DNA of 64,000 nucleotides from contig NC_061130.1 of the NCBI RefSeq assembly GCF_905220365.1, forward strand, positions 5,835,501-5,899,500. Reading direction: 5' to 3'. A program made the translations under genes and the position numbers. Below are positions 1-10,265 of this stretch, in pieces. A model generated the notes under the pieces. That model saw only the letters and a program-made list of their open reading frames with translations, made no database searches and was not told the origin of the DNA. The DNA comes from Vanessa cardui. Lineage: Eukaryota; Arthropoda; Insecta; Lepidoptera; Nymphalidae. Within the stretch, counting starts at the first letter, position 1, and every line of letters starts with the position of its first letter.

Positions 1-130
1 TAATAATTATAATCTTTATATCTAACACAATAATCATATTTTAAATAATTACATTAAAAGTACACATGGAGGGATCATATTCATACACTTTTTTTAATAT
101 AAATAAAAGACACTTTATAATATATTTAAT

Positions 131-136
131 TTTATT
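131..136 (-). terminator. Poly(A) signal of His-rich gene 1
   Basis: AATAAA on the minus strand, 95 bp past the stop codon. Position matches the signals of the other two paralogs (74 and 86 bp past their stops). Confidence 0.5.
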
Positions 137-230
137 TTATAAAATTTTAAATAACAATATTCAAAAATGACTTGATATAATAAAATAATATAACAATGTA
201 TAAAGTATAACTTTCTGTGTGAAAATATTT

Positions 231-1001
231 TTATGCTTTCTTTCCATGACTGTACCCAAACTCCTTTCCTCCGGCATGGCCTTCCTTCTTACCATGGTCG
301 TGATGGTGAGCATGGTGCTCTTCATGTCCATGATGACCTTTGTGTCCTTTATGGTCTTCATCATAATGTCCTTTGTCATGTTTTCCTTTCTTGCCATGAT
401 GTTTTTCATGATGACCTTTCTCATGATGACCACCCTTCTTGTGATGTCCTTCTTTATTGTCATGATGGCCATGGAAGTCTCCATGCTTGTGGTGATGACC
501 ACCCTTATGGAAGTCATCATAAAACTTATGTTCCTTATGATATTCATCTTTATGAGATTTGTGATGGAATCCAGTGGTCTTTGATCCCTTTTTGTGTCCT
601 TTTTTGTGACCAAACTTCCCACCCTTATGACCATGTTCTGCCTCATGATGTTCTCCATGGTGATCATGTTCGTCGTGGTGTTTCTTTTTGTGTCCACCAT
701 GTTCGTCGTGGTGACCTTCATGATGATGTTTGCCGTGATCACCATGTTCTCCTTTATCATGATGATGGTGAGATTTATAGCCCTTTTCACCCTTTTCTCC
801 TTCTTCCTTATGGTGATGAGCATGGTGTTCCTTCCCACCGCCTTCTTCTTTGTGACTGCTCTTCGACTCTTTCTTTTCCGTTCCTGCGACCAATTGGTCT
901 AAGGACTCTAATGCCTTTGTTTTTTCTTCATTTTCAAGATGACGAGTGTTTACTAGTATAACACTGCAAACTAGCAGCACGAGAAAGAATAAAGCCTTCA
1001 T
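231..1001 (-). CDS. Secreted histidine-rich protein, paralog 1 (divergent member)
   Basis: The coding region is one uninterrupted frame of 256 codons. Residues 1 to about 19 form a signal peptide (MKALFFLVLLVCSVILVNT), so the product is probably secreted. The rest is low-complexity His/Lys/Gly/Glu/Asp sequence; I count about 67 His (26%). It shares blocks with the two genes on its right: an HKDEY...FYDD segment at about 150-163 and a YDEDHKGHKGHHGHEEHH block at about 213-230. The aromatic spacing resembles the insect histidine-rich 'DUF4779' proteins, but that is from memory. Compared with its paralogs it has less His, more Lys/Glu, a longer acidic linker after the signal peptide, and it ends in GKKA instead of HHGKH. 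A putative intron lies just before the ATG. Function is unknown; divalent-metal binding is a guess from composition. The opposite strand is open over much of this stretch only because His codons read as Met/Val codons in antisense. Confidence 0.85.
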   Translation of the reverse strand: MKALFFLVLLVCSVILVNTRHLENEEKTKALESLDQLVAGTEKKESKSSHKEEGGGKEHHAHHHKEEGEKGEKGYKSHHHHDKGEHGDHGKHHHEGHHDEHGGHKKKHHDEHDHHGEHHEAEHGHKGGKFGHKKGHKKGSKTTGFHHKSHKDEYHKEHKFYDDFHKGGHHHKHGDFHGHHDNKEGHHKKGGHHEKGHHEKHHGKKGKHDKGHYDEDHKGHKGHHGHEEHHAHHHDHGKKEGHAGGKEFGYSHGKKA

Positions 1002-1006
1002 GTTTA

Positions 1007-1084
1007 CTGTAAAAAGGTTGAGTTTGTTATTTAATTATTTCGCATAAGATAATAATATTAGAATTAAACTTGAAATAGTCTTAC
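1007..1084 (-). other. Putative 5'-UTR intron of His-rich gene 1
   Basis: On the minus strand a good donor (CTG|GTAAGA, GT at 1084-1083) is followed 78 nt later by a T-rich acceptor (TTTTTACAG, AG at 1008-1007), and the ATG comes five bases after the junction. The upstream exon (about 1085-1120) would be non-coding. Neither neighbouring paralog shows an equivalent intron. This is inferred from splice consensus only. Confidence 0.55.
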
Positions 1085-1144
1085 CAGAAGGTATGAAGGC
1101 TTGCTGAGCTGAGCTCGTTGTGGTATAATCGTTGCAATAGTTTG

Positions 1145-1152
1145 CATTTATA
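1145..1152 (-). promoter_or_regulatory. TATA box of His-rich gene 1
   Basis: Minus-strand TATAAATG lies about 60 bp upstream of the inferred 5'-UTR donor, placing transcription start near 1120. I see no clear TCAGT initiator at the expected distance, unlike paralogs 2 and 3. Confidence 0.5.
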
Positions 1153-1428
1153 TTGATAATGTCGCTTTCATCTGTTGTCGATTACAGAGTGATCTTTAGC
1201 AATCACATTGCTGTATATTTCTGGACGACTGATTCCGACGCTTAAGGTGACGACATCAGTAGTTTACGGTTAAACAAAATTAGTTCCGTTACAGTGGCTA
1301 TTATATTATTAGATTGATTTATTATTATATTTTTTTTATAAACAAATATAAAAGCGTATCTATATATATTATCTATGTATTTATATTCGTGGAATAAAAA
1401 AAAACTTCCCGTAAAATAATAACAATTA

Positions 1429-1434
1429 TTTATT
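1429..1434 (-). terminator. Poly(A) signal of His-rich gene 2
   Basis: AATAAA on the minus strand, 74 bp past the stop codon. Confidence 0.5.
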
Positions 1435-1507
1435 TACAAAACTATTGGCATAACAAAACGTGAGTAAAAAAATTATATAATTAATTTTTAAAGTAATGTT
1501 TGAAAGT

Positions 1508-2245
1508 TTAGTGTTTTCCATGATGGAATCCCCAGTGCTTGTGATCTGCGTGACCGCCCTTTTTCCCGTGATCGTGATGGTGGTGATGATGTTCCTCATG
1601 TCCATGGTGTCCCTTGTGACCCTTGTGATCTTCATCATAATGATGCTTATCATGGTGTCCCTTTTTGCCATGATGATGTTCGTCATGTCCGGAATGGTGA
1701 TGGCCGCCCTTTTTGTGATGTCCTCCATGTTTTTCGTGATGACCGTGGTGCTTGCCGTGTTTGTGATGTTTACCTTCCTTGTGGTGGTCATCATAGAAGT
1801 GATGGTCCTTGTGGTATTCGTCCTTATGGTACTTCTTATGGTAACCTTCAACTTCTTCGCCCTTATCATGATGTTTTTTGTGGTGGTGTTTACCGCCCTT
1901 GTGATGATGTCCATGTTCGTGATGTTTGCCATGATGATCATGTTCATCCCAGTGCTTTTTATGTCCACCGCCATCTTCATGATGATGGCCAGCATGATGA
2001 TGTTTGTGATGTTCATCATGTTCACCTTTGTGATGGTGATGGTGTCCCTTGTGACCTTTGTGACCCTTTTCACCATGTTCGTGATGATGATGACCGTGGT
2101 GCTCTTTACCACCACCTTCTTCGTGATGATGGCCTTTATGATGGCTAGCCGCAGCCACCAAGTCGGATTCTTCCTTGCCGATCTCGCGGCCGGAGCAAAC
2201 AACTAAGGCGCATCCTAATAAGGTAAGGGCGACAAGCGTCCTCAT
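1508..2245 (-). CDS. Secreted histidine-rich protein, paralog 2
   Basis: One 245-codon exon. The signal peptide is at residues 1 to about 19 (MRTLVALTLLGCALVVCSG). The mature part is His-rich; I count 90 His of 245 (37%), mostly as HH and HHH runs separated by Gly, Lys, Asp and Glu. A KGHKGH run with a poly-His tract lies at 60-72, a GYHKKYHKDEYHKDHHFYDD segment at 134-153 supplies nearly all the aromatic residues, and the C-terminus is KHWGFHHGKH. Paralog 3 is alignable almost end to end with small indels, which indicates tandem duplication. The conserved Tyr/Phe/Trp positions suggest a constrained family and not a random repeat. The protein is presumably extracellular. Metal buffering, a cuticle matrix role or a defence role are all possible, and none is shown by the sequence. 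Promoter and poly(A) signal are present. Confidence 0.87.
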   Translation of the reverse strand: MRTLVALTLLGCALVVCSGREIGKEESDLVAAASHHKGHHHEEGGGKEHHGHHHHEHGEKGHKGHKGHHHHHKGEHDEHHKHHHAGHHHEDGGGHKKHWDEHDHHGKHHEHGHHHKGGKHHHKKHHDKGEEVEGYHKKYHKDEYHKDHHFYDDHHKEGKHHKHGKHHGHHEKHGGHHKKGGHHHSGHDEHHHGKKGHHDKHHYDEDHKGHKGHHGHEEHHHHHHDHGKKGGHADHKHWGFHHGKH

Positions 2246-2296
2246 TGTGACGAATATTTCAAATAACTAAGCTTATGGTTTTAACACTGGGAGTCA

Positions 2297-2332
2297 ACTG
2301 ACTTTACAACCGCTCGACAGGGCATTTATATA
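2297..2332 (-). promoter_or_regulatory. Core promoter of His-rich gene 2 (TATA + TCAGT initiator)
   Basis: Minus-strand TATATAAA (2332-2325) is followed by the arthropod initiator TCAGT (2301-2297). From the first T of the TATA box to the A of the initiator is 33 bp. This predicts a short intronless 5' leader of about 54 nt before the ATG at 2245. Confidence 0.65.
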
Positions 2333-2456
2333 ATTCATTAAAGCAGCTGATTGCAGCTGGTGAAATTACCGGGCAAGGACGTCGGAGCAACCGTTACGCC
2401 CATGCCATTTGTTTATTACAACATTATATCAACGCATTTTAGATTGATTTTATTCA

Positions 2457-2500
2457 AAATTTTTAATGCATATGTAATTAGACATATGCATTAAAAATTT
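2457..2500. repeat. Perfect 19-bp inverted repeat, 6-nt loop
   Basis: Arms 2457-2475 and 2482-2500 are exact reverse complements around an AT-rich loop (AATTAG). It lies about 210 bp upstream of His-rich gene 2's ATG. It could be a cruciform-forming repeat or a remnant of a palindromic mobile element. Confidence 0.6.
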
Positions 2501-3789
2501 ACGAAAGAAAAAGTACGACCGATCTTTATCCGAGTGGGTGTGTGTATATACGTATGTGAATGTAATTTTACATACAAACTGAAATTTATGGGGGAGGAGC
2601 CTAAATATCTAGTTTCAAATAGGTAAGTAAATTATATTTTCAAAAGAGTATTGTTGTTTGAAAACATTAAATTAACTACTAAAGACACAAGATTTATTTA
2701 ATTAGTGGGCAAATAACTTTTGTTAATATTTGTATGCAGAAGATCTTAACGTTTATCATATAGGTTTTTATTGATCGTGAGTTGATCTGCGAATATTATC
2801 AAGAACTTCTCGATAAAATATTTTAATTTTTTCTAAAAGTTATTTATTTTTATCGATAAATAAATTATATAATGCAATACAATTTGCAATAAACAGTACA
2901 AAGAATAAATTTTGTAATTGAGTAGAGATAATTAGATTCATTGTATGCCATTTAAAATAATCTGGTGAAATTATTTCGGTTTTGTATCTATACAATTCTC
3001 AACGATTTGAAATTTTGCAAGGCGTTTGTGTAAATTAGTAATTCGAATGATGATACATTCATTGGGCACCTTATATCGAACGGATGAACATTGTGGATCG
3101 AGGAAAATTAGTGATCTTAAAATGGGTCTACATTTTTTTTTATATTGGGTTCACAATATTTTTTTTTCGTATCAAATGTTTATTCTAATACTATACTTTT
3201 CATTTATGATTGTACGTGTATCTGTAACATTTTTTTTATGGAATTACCTATTTAATAAAATATACTATATTACGACAAACAGGGAGTATCCTTATTCCCT
3301 GTTTGAAGTAAGTTGGAAGTAATATGAAGCAATAAATAAAGTAATGCATTTGAATGATGATATTTGATTTATACATTTAATTTGTGGTTGTAGACTTATA
3401 TTATATTTAAAATAATTTTGTCACCATAATGTGCTGTCTGTTTTGAGAAAGTGTCTACAATATTTACTGACTTCCTTCTTCGTTTTGTACTTTGATTAGT
3501 CAGCGTGAGAAATAAATCTCATTGTATGTGGCAATAATTATTTTGTTTAACATTACATACAGGTAGTGTAATTTGGAATATGTATTTTGTGTTTTTTTTT
3601 TGCCATGGCACTCTTCCATTCTTTGTGGAGACAAGTAGCGACAACGATAAATCGTATTACATATGGTCACTTAAAATTTTTAATAAAACAATAATAGTAC
3701 TATACGTCCTAAAAATTAAGCTGATAACGTCTATAGAGCTACAGTCTTCGAGCTCAAATGTTCAAGCTCTTGAATTTTTTTTAATAAAA

Positions 3790-3975
3790 TCTATGAATAC
3801 AATAATATTGAATTGTTTGTTTGTAATATTAAATTAATTGCTTTATTACTAATACATATGTATGTATGTATCCACGGTACATATACCATACTAACACTTT
3901 TTACAATTTTTGGTTGTCTGTCTGTCTGTTTTTTCTGGCTTATATCTGGAACGGATGGACAGATTTTGACGACAA
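3790..3975 (+). mobile_element. Helitron-like element, 5' part only (truncated)
   Basis: Starts with TC directly after A (A|TCTATG) and continues with the same body as the element at 27977-28247: TTTGTTTGTAATATT, a CGGTACATATACC segment, then CTGTCTGTCTG and a GGAACGG.TGGAC.GATTTTGACG segment. The 3' CTAG end is missing; the homology stops about where another dispersed repeat begins. Confidence 0.5.
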
Positions 3976-4110
3976 GCAGCAATAGCAGGAATGTTGTGTT
4001 CCGGTTTAAAGAGTGAACGAGCCACTGTAATTACAGGCATGAGCTGACGCATTAGTTTATGTAAGGAGTGATTAAAATTTCTTGCGGCGCTTATGTCATG
4101 CCGATTAGCT
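3976..4110 (+). repeat. Dispersed repeat R4 (degenerate copy)
   Basis: Shares the phrases GGAATGTTGTGTTCCGGTTTAAAGAGTGAACGAGCCA-like and ACAGGCA with copies at 35840-36005 (+), 21655-21795 (-) and 55260-55435 (-). The family is a common lepidopteran dispersed repeat. I do not assign its class. Confidence 0.4.
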
Positions 4111-6369
4111 ATGTTATAAAAATGTATACATAAATATACCTTTATATAAATGAGGAAAAGACAAAAGAAATTATTTATTATTTATAATATTTGTTTATAA
4201 TTCAAGGAAGGAACATTTTTTCATCTTGGACATGACAGCTTTGTTTTGGTAAAACAAAACTCCATACCAGACGTAAGTAGCACCCAGTATCAGACAGTTT
4301 GTAGTTCACCTCTAGGATTCAATCAGCGCAGGATAACTTCATCAAAGATCTTTTTTCGTTGGCTATTTATTATAAAATAAAACACTTTATAATGATTCTT
4401 CTTATTTTATTAAAGGATCATAGTGATGTCATATTACTTTTAGTAGGAACAATTAAGTCTTTATTCTGTTTGCAATATGATCATGAATCATAGATACGCT
4501 TGTAATGTCAGTTTTGTTTCTCTACGACTACTTCTCCTACAAAATTAAAATAGCAATATTTGACGACGTGCCATTGATATTTCGTTGGTTCAGTTGATAA
4601 TTATAAGGCTACAGATTTCGGGGTTCTGAGTACAGGATAAAATAAAATAAAATGATAAAATATTTTTCTCGTCGAAAATTTTTCAATAACAGCCCCGATT
4701 CTGGAGGTTTGAAATATGTACACTCCCGCAGTGGCGGCGTAAGGCGTGAGAGGTGTGGCCACGGCCTCGCTGTGCAAAGAGAAATTTGAAAAAGTACAAT
4801 ATAACATTGGGATCAGAGTACTTTATACAAAAAAAAAAACAACAAATAAAAACAAGGGCCTCACAAACTGTATCTTGCCCACATTAAGATTCAATCTTGT
4901 GCTGCCACTACACTCCCAGGCCACGGAAAGCTCTTAGATATAGCGCATGCCTGCCTCTTTCTGCTAATTCTTTCCAGTCGTGTTGAATATACCGTCCCAT
5001 CGGATTATGAGACTGAGGGAATATGTGCACCGGTGTTTGTGTGCACATATACAACATGGTCATTGTAATTAGGATACATTACAATTACACGTAGACACTA
5101 GACCGTGACAATGACCACGTAGATTAACGGTTTTTCTTTTTATTAGTCACTGTAATGGTCAGGACGACATAACCCCATTTCTTAATTGATCAAAGTTGAA
5201 CAGATAATAATAAGATAATTTTAAGTAATTAGTTACTAGCTCAGCTTTAGTGTTACAATTAAAGAAATAGGAACTATGTAAAAGTGACTTGGGATGTGGT
5301 CAGCCAAACCTTCAGCTCGGTCGAAGGTTGTGTCGATGGCCGATTGACTTCGGTTTCGTTCGGAAATCGACCTTCGCTCGGACACTTTGTGCGCAATTTA
5401 ATTAAATTTTCTATACGCAAAATAATTAATTAGATTTGTAAAGTGAGTTTAAGCGACGCAGTTAGTCGAGTATTATAAAAAAAAATGTTATAACTTTGTC
5501 GCATAAGCAGACATAAATCAGGTATCTAATTTAGATGAATTGTACATTTTTGTGTTAATGAACGAAAATATTAATAGTATTTTTATCAATTTGAATTTTA
5601 AGCTATGCTATATAATAGTTGTAGGCAACAGATAGCAACTGTGAATAAATTAAGCCATATATCTTATAATTCGTATTAAAATGTATTAATGAGATTCATG
5701 CTTGTTTTCCTCCGTATCTAATTCGAGCTAATAAATCTTTTTGTTCAATTAAAATTCAACTAGGCCTTTTCTCGTTATTACAGTTCAGAAGATATGGACA
5801 CCTCAGCTACATAGCTAGCTAGATGCATTTCGATTATAAATTGATAAACTACATATATGATACGTGATAAGATATAGTTTGCAGTTTTAAAACAGATGTA
5901 GGTTTATGTAGTAATAGTTTAAATATAATTGAAAGAGATGCAATTCGATCGAAAAGAGGTAAACAAACAAACCCATTTTCGCATTTATAATATTACTTTA
6001 CATTTTATTTAACGTTGTTGTTAAGAAAACGAAACTTAATATTAAGATCAATAACGTGTTTTACTATCCTTCTGTCAAAGACTTTTATTGAGACAAGACG
6101 TATGTGTGTGTACTATATGAAATGAATATTTAAACTTAGCCCAATTTTGAACCTTAGTCCTTCAGTTAAGGTCTGATTTATCTATTGGTCGTATGTATAT
6201 AGACATCGGCTGAATGATAAGCTTTATTTTAATTAATCGTAAAATACGCATAACAAACAAATTGTTCATATTTATTTAAGAAGAATTGTTATTTACTATT
6301 AATTATAAATAAAAAAGACATATTATTTGAAAACTTTAATAATTACTCAACAGTATAACTTCAGCTATA

Positions 6370-6375
6370 TTTATT
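6370..6375 (-). terminator. Poly(A) signal of His-rich gene 3
   Basis: AATAAA on the minus strand, 86 bp past the stop codon. Confidence 0.5.
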
Positions 6376-6460
6376 TGGTGTATAAAACATATAAAAATTA
6401 ATGATAACAAATTTCATAATTGGCAACAAAAATTCATAACAATTACGGTTAAGTAGACTA

Positions 6461-7177
6461 TTAATGCTTTCCATGATGGAATCCCCAGTGCTTGTGGTCA
6501 TCATGACCGCCCTTCTTGCCATGGTCATGATGATGGTGGTGGTGTTCATCATGTCCGTGATGACCCTTGTGGCCGTGATGATCCTCGTCATAGTGATGCT
6601 TGTCATGGTGTCCATGTTTGCCATAGTGGTCATCATGGTGACCGGAGTGATGGTGACCACCCTTCTTGTGGTGTCCTCCGTGCTTTTCGTGGTGTCCATG
6701 ATGATGTCCGTGCTTATGGTGCTTGCCTTCGTGGTGGTGGCCGTCGTGGAAGTGATGATCCTTGTGGAAGTGGTCCTTGTGGTGTTTCTTGTGGTATCCG
6801 TCGACATGTTCACCTTTGTCATGATGTTCATGGTGACCATGTTTTTCGCCTTTGTGGTGGTGTCCATGTTCGTGATGTTCACCATGGTGGTCATGCTCGT
6901 CCCAGTGTTTCTTGTGACCGCCGCCGTGCTCATGGTGGTGTCCCTCATGATGGTGTTTGCCATGGTGTCCCTCATCGCCCTTGTGGTGATGGTGGTGTCC
7001 CTTGTGGCCCTTGTGTCCCTTACCGCCGTGGTCGTGATGGTGATGTGAGTGGTGGTGATGGCCTCCACCATGCTCGTGTTTATGGCCCTTGCTGGCGGCC
7101 ACGGCCTGGTCCTCCGCTTCATGAGCGGTGCACGCCACCACTACACATAGCACTGCTAAAAGTATTAACACTCTCAT
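6461..7177 (-). CDS. Secreted histidine-rich protein, paralog 3 (most His-rich)
   Basis: Single 238-codon exon with a signal peptide at residues 1 to about 18 (MRVLILLAVLCVVVACTA). The mature region is the most His-dense of the trio; I count 98 His of 238 (41%). It is collinear with paralog 2: KGHKGHKG plus poly-His near 54-65, HKKHWDEHDHHGEHH near 88-102, a GYHKKHHKDHFHKDHH segment at 127-142 where several Tyr/Asp of the paralogs have become Phe or His, YDEDHHGHKGHHGH near 196-209, and the terminal KHWGFHHGKH. It lies 4.2 kb from paralog 2 in the same orientation with its own promoter and poly(A) signal, so it is an independent unit. Function is unknown; metal binding is plausible from composition only. 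Confidence 0.87.
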   Translation of the reverse strand: MRVLILLAVLCVVVACTAHEAEDQAVAASKGHKHEHGGGHHHHSHHHHDHGGKGHKGHKGHHHHHKGDEGHHGKHHHEGHHHEHGGGHKKHWDEHDHHGEHHEHGHHHKGEKHGHHEHHDKGEHVDGYHKKHHKDHFHKDHHFHDGHHHEGKHHKHGHHHGHHEKHGGHHKKGGHHHSGHHDDHYGKHGHHDKHHYDEDHHGHKGHHGHDEHHHHHHDHGKKGGHDDHKHWGFHHGKH

Positions 7178-7219
7178 GATAGGGAGTTGTTGTGACTCTC
7201 TATCGGAAGTCCGGTTGTA

Positions 7220-7253
7220 ACTGACGTTTGAAACACAGATTGTCTATTTTATA
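7220..7253 (-). promoter_or_regulatory. Core promoter of His-rich gene 3 (TATA + TCAGT initiator)
   Basis: Minus-strand TATAAAAT (7253-7246) and TCAGT (7224-7220) are spaced 31 bp from the first T to the initiator A, nearly as in paralog 2. They predict an intronless leader of about 45 nt. Confidence 0.65.
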
Positions 7254-8460
7254 TTAGCAAGTGATCAGTGGTGCAGCGGTGGAGAAACATAAATATTCCG
7301 CAACTGTTTTATCTGTACTACTGGTTCAGGGACGCTTTTTTAGCTGCCGCTGTAATTGTATTTAATTTTAAACCAAAAGTTTAAAAAACTAAAACCCTTG
7401 AAGTGTGATTTCGAAACATTGTGTATCCATCAACAAATAAAGTGTACACAATGTTGTGTGGCGTGTGGTGGATTTAATATTAGATATACATACATTACAC
7501 AATAACACTCAATCGCAAGTCAGCTTAAATTGAATTGAAAAAGAATTGATATCATTTAATTTAAAAAAAGTTGGCAGAAAGGCTCACAGACCATCAAATG
7601 GTACGTGGTCACGATTGCCAGTAGACAATGGAACCATAAGAAATATGAACCATCCGCTGTGTTAACAACCTTGGAAACTAAAACATTATGCACACGCATT
7701 AGTAAAACAAACCAAAACGCAACTATATTAATAACTGTAGTTTGAAGCTAATTTAGTATTATTATGTATTATTTATTTAATTCATACTTTACAAATCATC
7801 TTACCTAAGTAAACATGTTCATAACTTCACGCTGTAATTCACAGATTATTAAGTTTCTTTGAATCTTATAGATATTATTATGAATATAAGGTATTATATC
7901 CGAAATGTTTTCTATAAAGTCAACCATGTTCGTAGATCTCGATTCATGGTAGTTGATTGAAGGCGCATAATCCCGAACCAATCGTAAATTATCTGCTTAG
8001 TGGATTCTTTGAAAGGCCGCTATTTGGTTAGCGTTAAACAATTCTTCCGAGCGACTAAACTTGTTTAATGTACTCCCTTCCTGCATACGTCCTCTTCATT
8101 ATCTGTCTGTTTGTACATTCACTTCGATTATACACGCCTTTGAGTCTATCAGTGATTTTTTTAAATAGGTTAAAGACAGGATACATAGTTAAAAAAAAAA
8201 AAAAATTGTAAGTACGATGTGTATTTTTTATTTCCTCTATTCTGTTGTAGTCGGCGTCCGATATGTTTTATGATGTATTTATAAAAATTAAATAAATTGC
8301 TATCATATAAAATTTATAAATACTTTTATTATATCAATGTACGTAATAGGCACCAGCTCTTTGTTTAATTTATACTCGATATTACATAACGTGTGAAAAA
8401 TTAAAACTAATTTGTCGAAAACTATATATACATACCTATATCTATACATGCCATACATCT

Positions 8461-8549
8461 CAATTAAGCACATGAAAATTGAGTAGTGCTTTTCAGGATT
8501 TGAACTTTGAACCTTTGATTAAGATTCAGGTGTTCTAGCTAGGTAACTC
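8461..8549 (-). repeat. tRNA-derived SINE fragment (decayed)
   Basis: The phrase order AATTAAGCACATGAA, GTGCTT, GGATTTGAAC, GGTTAAGAT and GTTCTA.CTAGG matches the reversed head of the full SINEs at 11551-11850 and 26815-27118, with many substitutions. Confidence 0.4.
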
Positions 8550-9811
8550 TTTATTTTATTTATTATTTAAAAACTATCGGATCTAGGCCAATTTTGTAAT
8601 TTTCAGTACAATATAATAGTTTAGATACTTCAAAATATTTCGTCACAACGAATTTATGCTACGACACTGGTCATTATTTTGTGTGTTTATATTTATTTTT
8701 AGAATAGTATCGATAAATAGATAGTTTCATTTACGAAATATTTAATAACGTTAATAGTTATGTTATGCTCAACTCATTTACCGAGTTTGTTAATTTAATA
8801 TTGAACATGAGACAGTTCGCCGGTGCAGTTACACAACTGAATAAGTTCACGATCGACACGCTTCACTGAGTGCTTTTCTAAAGGCTCGCTTTCATTAGAC
8901 GTACTGTTCTCAAGGTTATTGTAAGAGTTTTTCTACACATTTTTATGACTTCATGGACTATATCGAATTTTTGGTTTCGGAAGAGTCTATATGACAGTTG
9001 TTCCAAATGCAAGCGATGTATTTGTAACTCTATTGTTGTTTAAGTAGCGCGTCGATGTTTCAAACGAGACCTAGTTTTAACAAAGTCCTGTACTAAATAC
9101 TAATACTCTTATACCTAGCATCGAGGGCGTCATGCTTACGCGTAATACCAAGTAGATAGTTAAGAAGCCTAGCCTACTATATCACTAAATCCTGTTAGAC
9201 TAACCACGATAATACTATTACGTTTGTAATATTGGATAATATTTTTTTCTTTATTTTGTAACTAGTCTAATTTGACTTATGCAAAAACTAGCCGTAGACT
9301 GGGAGCTAATTTTCTGCTTTGAAATGGCGTTCAATATTGGCTGAATACTAAGGGCTGGATGATACTGATGTACATCCTGTGAGCATGCTATTGTTGGGTT
9401 AAGGCTTAATCTCGTTTTTGAGAAGACTTTGAGCTTAATCCACGTAACTTTTTTGTTTTGTTTAACGAGGAGGAAATGCGTTTACGCATCTAGCCAACGA
9501 GGTCAGTCACATGATCCGCCTTGACGCCAACCAGGAACGTACCGGGAGCAGCCCCGAGGCATCCCTCTCGCCAGTCTCAGCCGTGGCCGACGAGCAAGCT
9601 CAAGCCGGCCCCGTTGCCCAGGGTGCACCACGAGAAGGTGTCTGACATGCACCCCTTAATCCAGGACACTGCCTCATCGCCTGGTGTTGCGACACCATAC
9701 ATATTTTCACTTGACGCATGCTGGTTTTCACGATATTTTCCTCGAATGCCCCGGCCGTTTATTTTTTTCTGTTTTATTTCATGCGCTTAATATTATTGTA
9801 CACATAGTAAA

Positions 9812-9890
9812 GCACATGAAATTTCAGGTTTATTTCCGGGTTTGAACCCGTAAGTCGCGTTCAACAGTCACGTACTCTAAGCACTGTGCA
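9812..9890 (-). repeat. Possible SINE head fragment
   Basis: Contains GCACATGAAA followed by GGGTTTGAACCCG, which is B-box-like in reverse, in the order seen in the complete SINE copies. The rest is not alignable by eye. Confidence 0.3.
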
Positions 9891-10050
9891 CTTTTTATGT
9901 TAATAAAAATGAACGTAAATTTGTCAGCCGTAGATTATTTCTAAGATGTAAGTTTTATCTGACGAGCGGTTTTTCCTCTTACATAACTACAAGATTTATA
10001 GCGTTTTATTCAATTTGTATCATTTTTTTATTTAATACTCTAATTTATTA

Positions 10051-10265
10051 ATAGGTGGCCCAGAGGTTATGGTTGTGTTTATAATTAATCTCGTACTCGG
10101 CGGTAAAGGAAAACATCGTGAGGAAACCTGCATGCTTCTAATTTCATAAGAAATTCTGTCACATGTGTATTCCACCAAGCCGCATTGGACAAGCGTGGTC
10201 AAATATGTTCCAAACCTTCTTCTGAAAAGGGTGAGGAGGCCTTAGTCCAGCCGTGAGAAGTTGAC
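10051..10265 (+). mobile_element. tRNA-derived SINE, internally deleted
   Basis: Begins with GGTGGCCCAGAGGTTATGG (A-box-like), lacks the B-box portion, then resumes with TTATAATTAATCTCGTACTCGG and continues through AACATCGTGAGGAAACCTGC and the CATTGG...GTGG...GTTCCAAACCTTCT tail, as in the copy at 31349-31646. Confidence 0.6.

Larger units (their letters stand above)
2505..6355. other. Spacer between His-rich genes 2 and 3
   Basis: AT-rich DNA without a supportable gene. The short frames here lack a start context, splice partners or recognisable protein sequence. Repeats at 3790-4110 are listed separately. The stretch at about 4595-4930, with a GC-rich core around 4725-4770, looks like a decayed dispersed repeat, which I cannot assign. 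Confidence 0.6.

Noticed and set aside
231..2202. Minus-strand frames rich in Met/Thr/Ile/Asn overlapping the His-rich genes in another frame
   Set aside because: Frame-shifted reading of CAT/CAC/AAG repeats. The true frame has the signal peptide, conserved motifs and good ATG placement.
219..2206. Long plus-strand open frames opposite His-rich genes 1 and 2, rich in Met, Val and Phe
   Set aside because: They are antisense shadows: His codons CAT/CAC read as ATG/GTG on the other strand, so stops are rare. There is no promoter or signal of selection, and the 'membrane protein' look is a codon artefact.
6464..7048. 194-codon plus-strand frame opposite His-rich gene 3
   Set aside because: Same antisense artefact as above.
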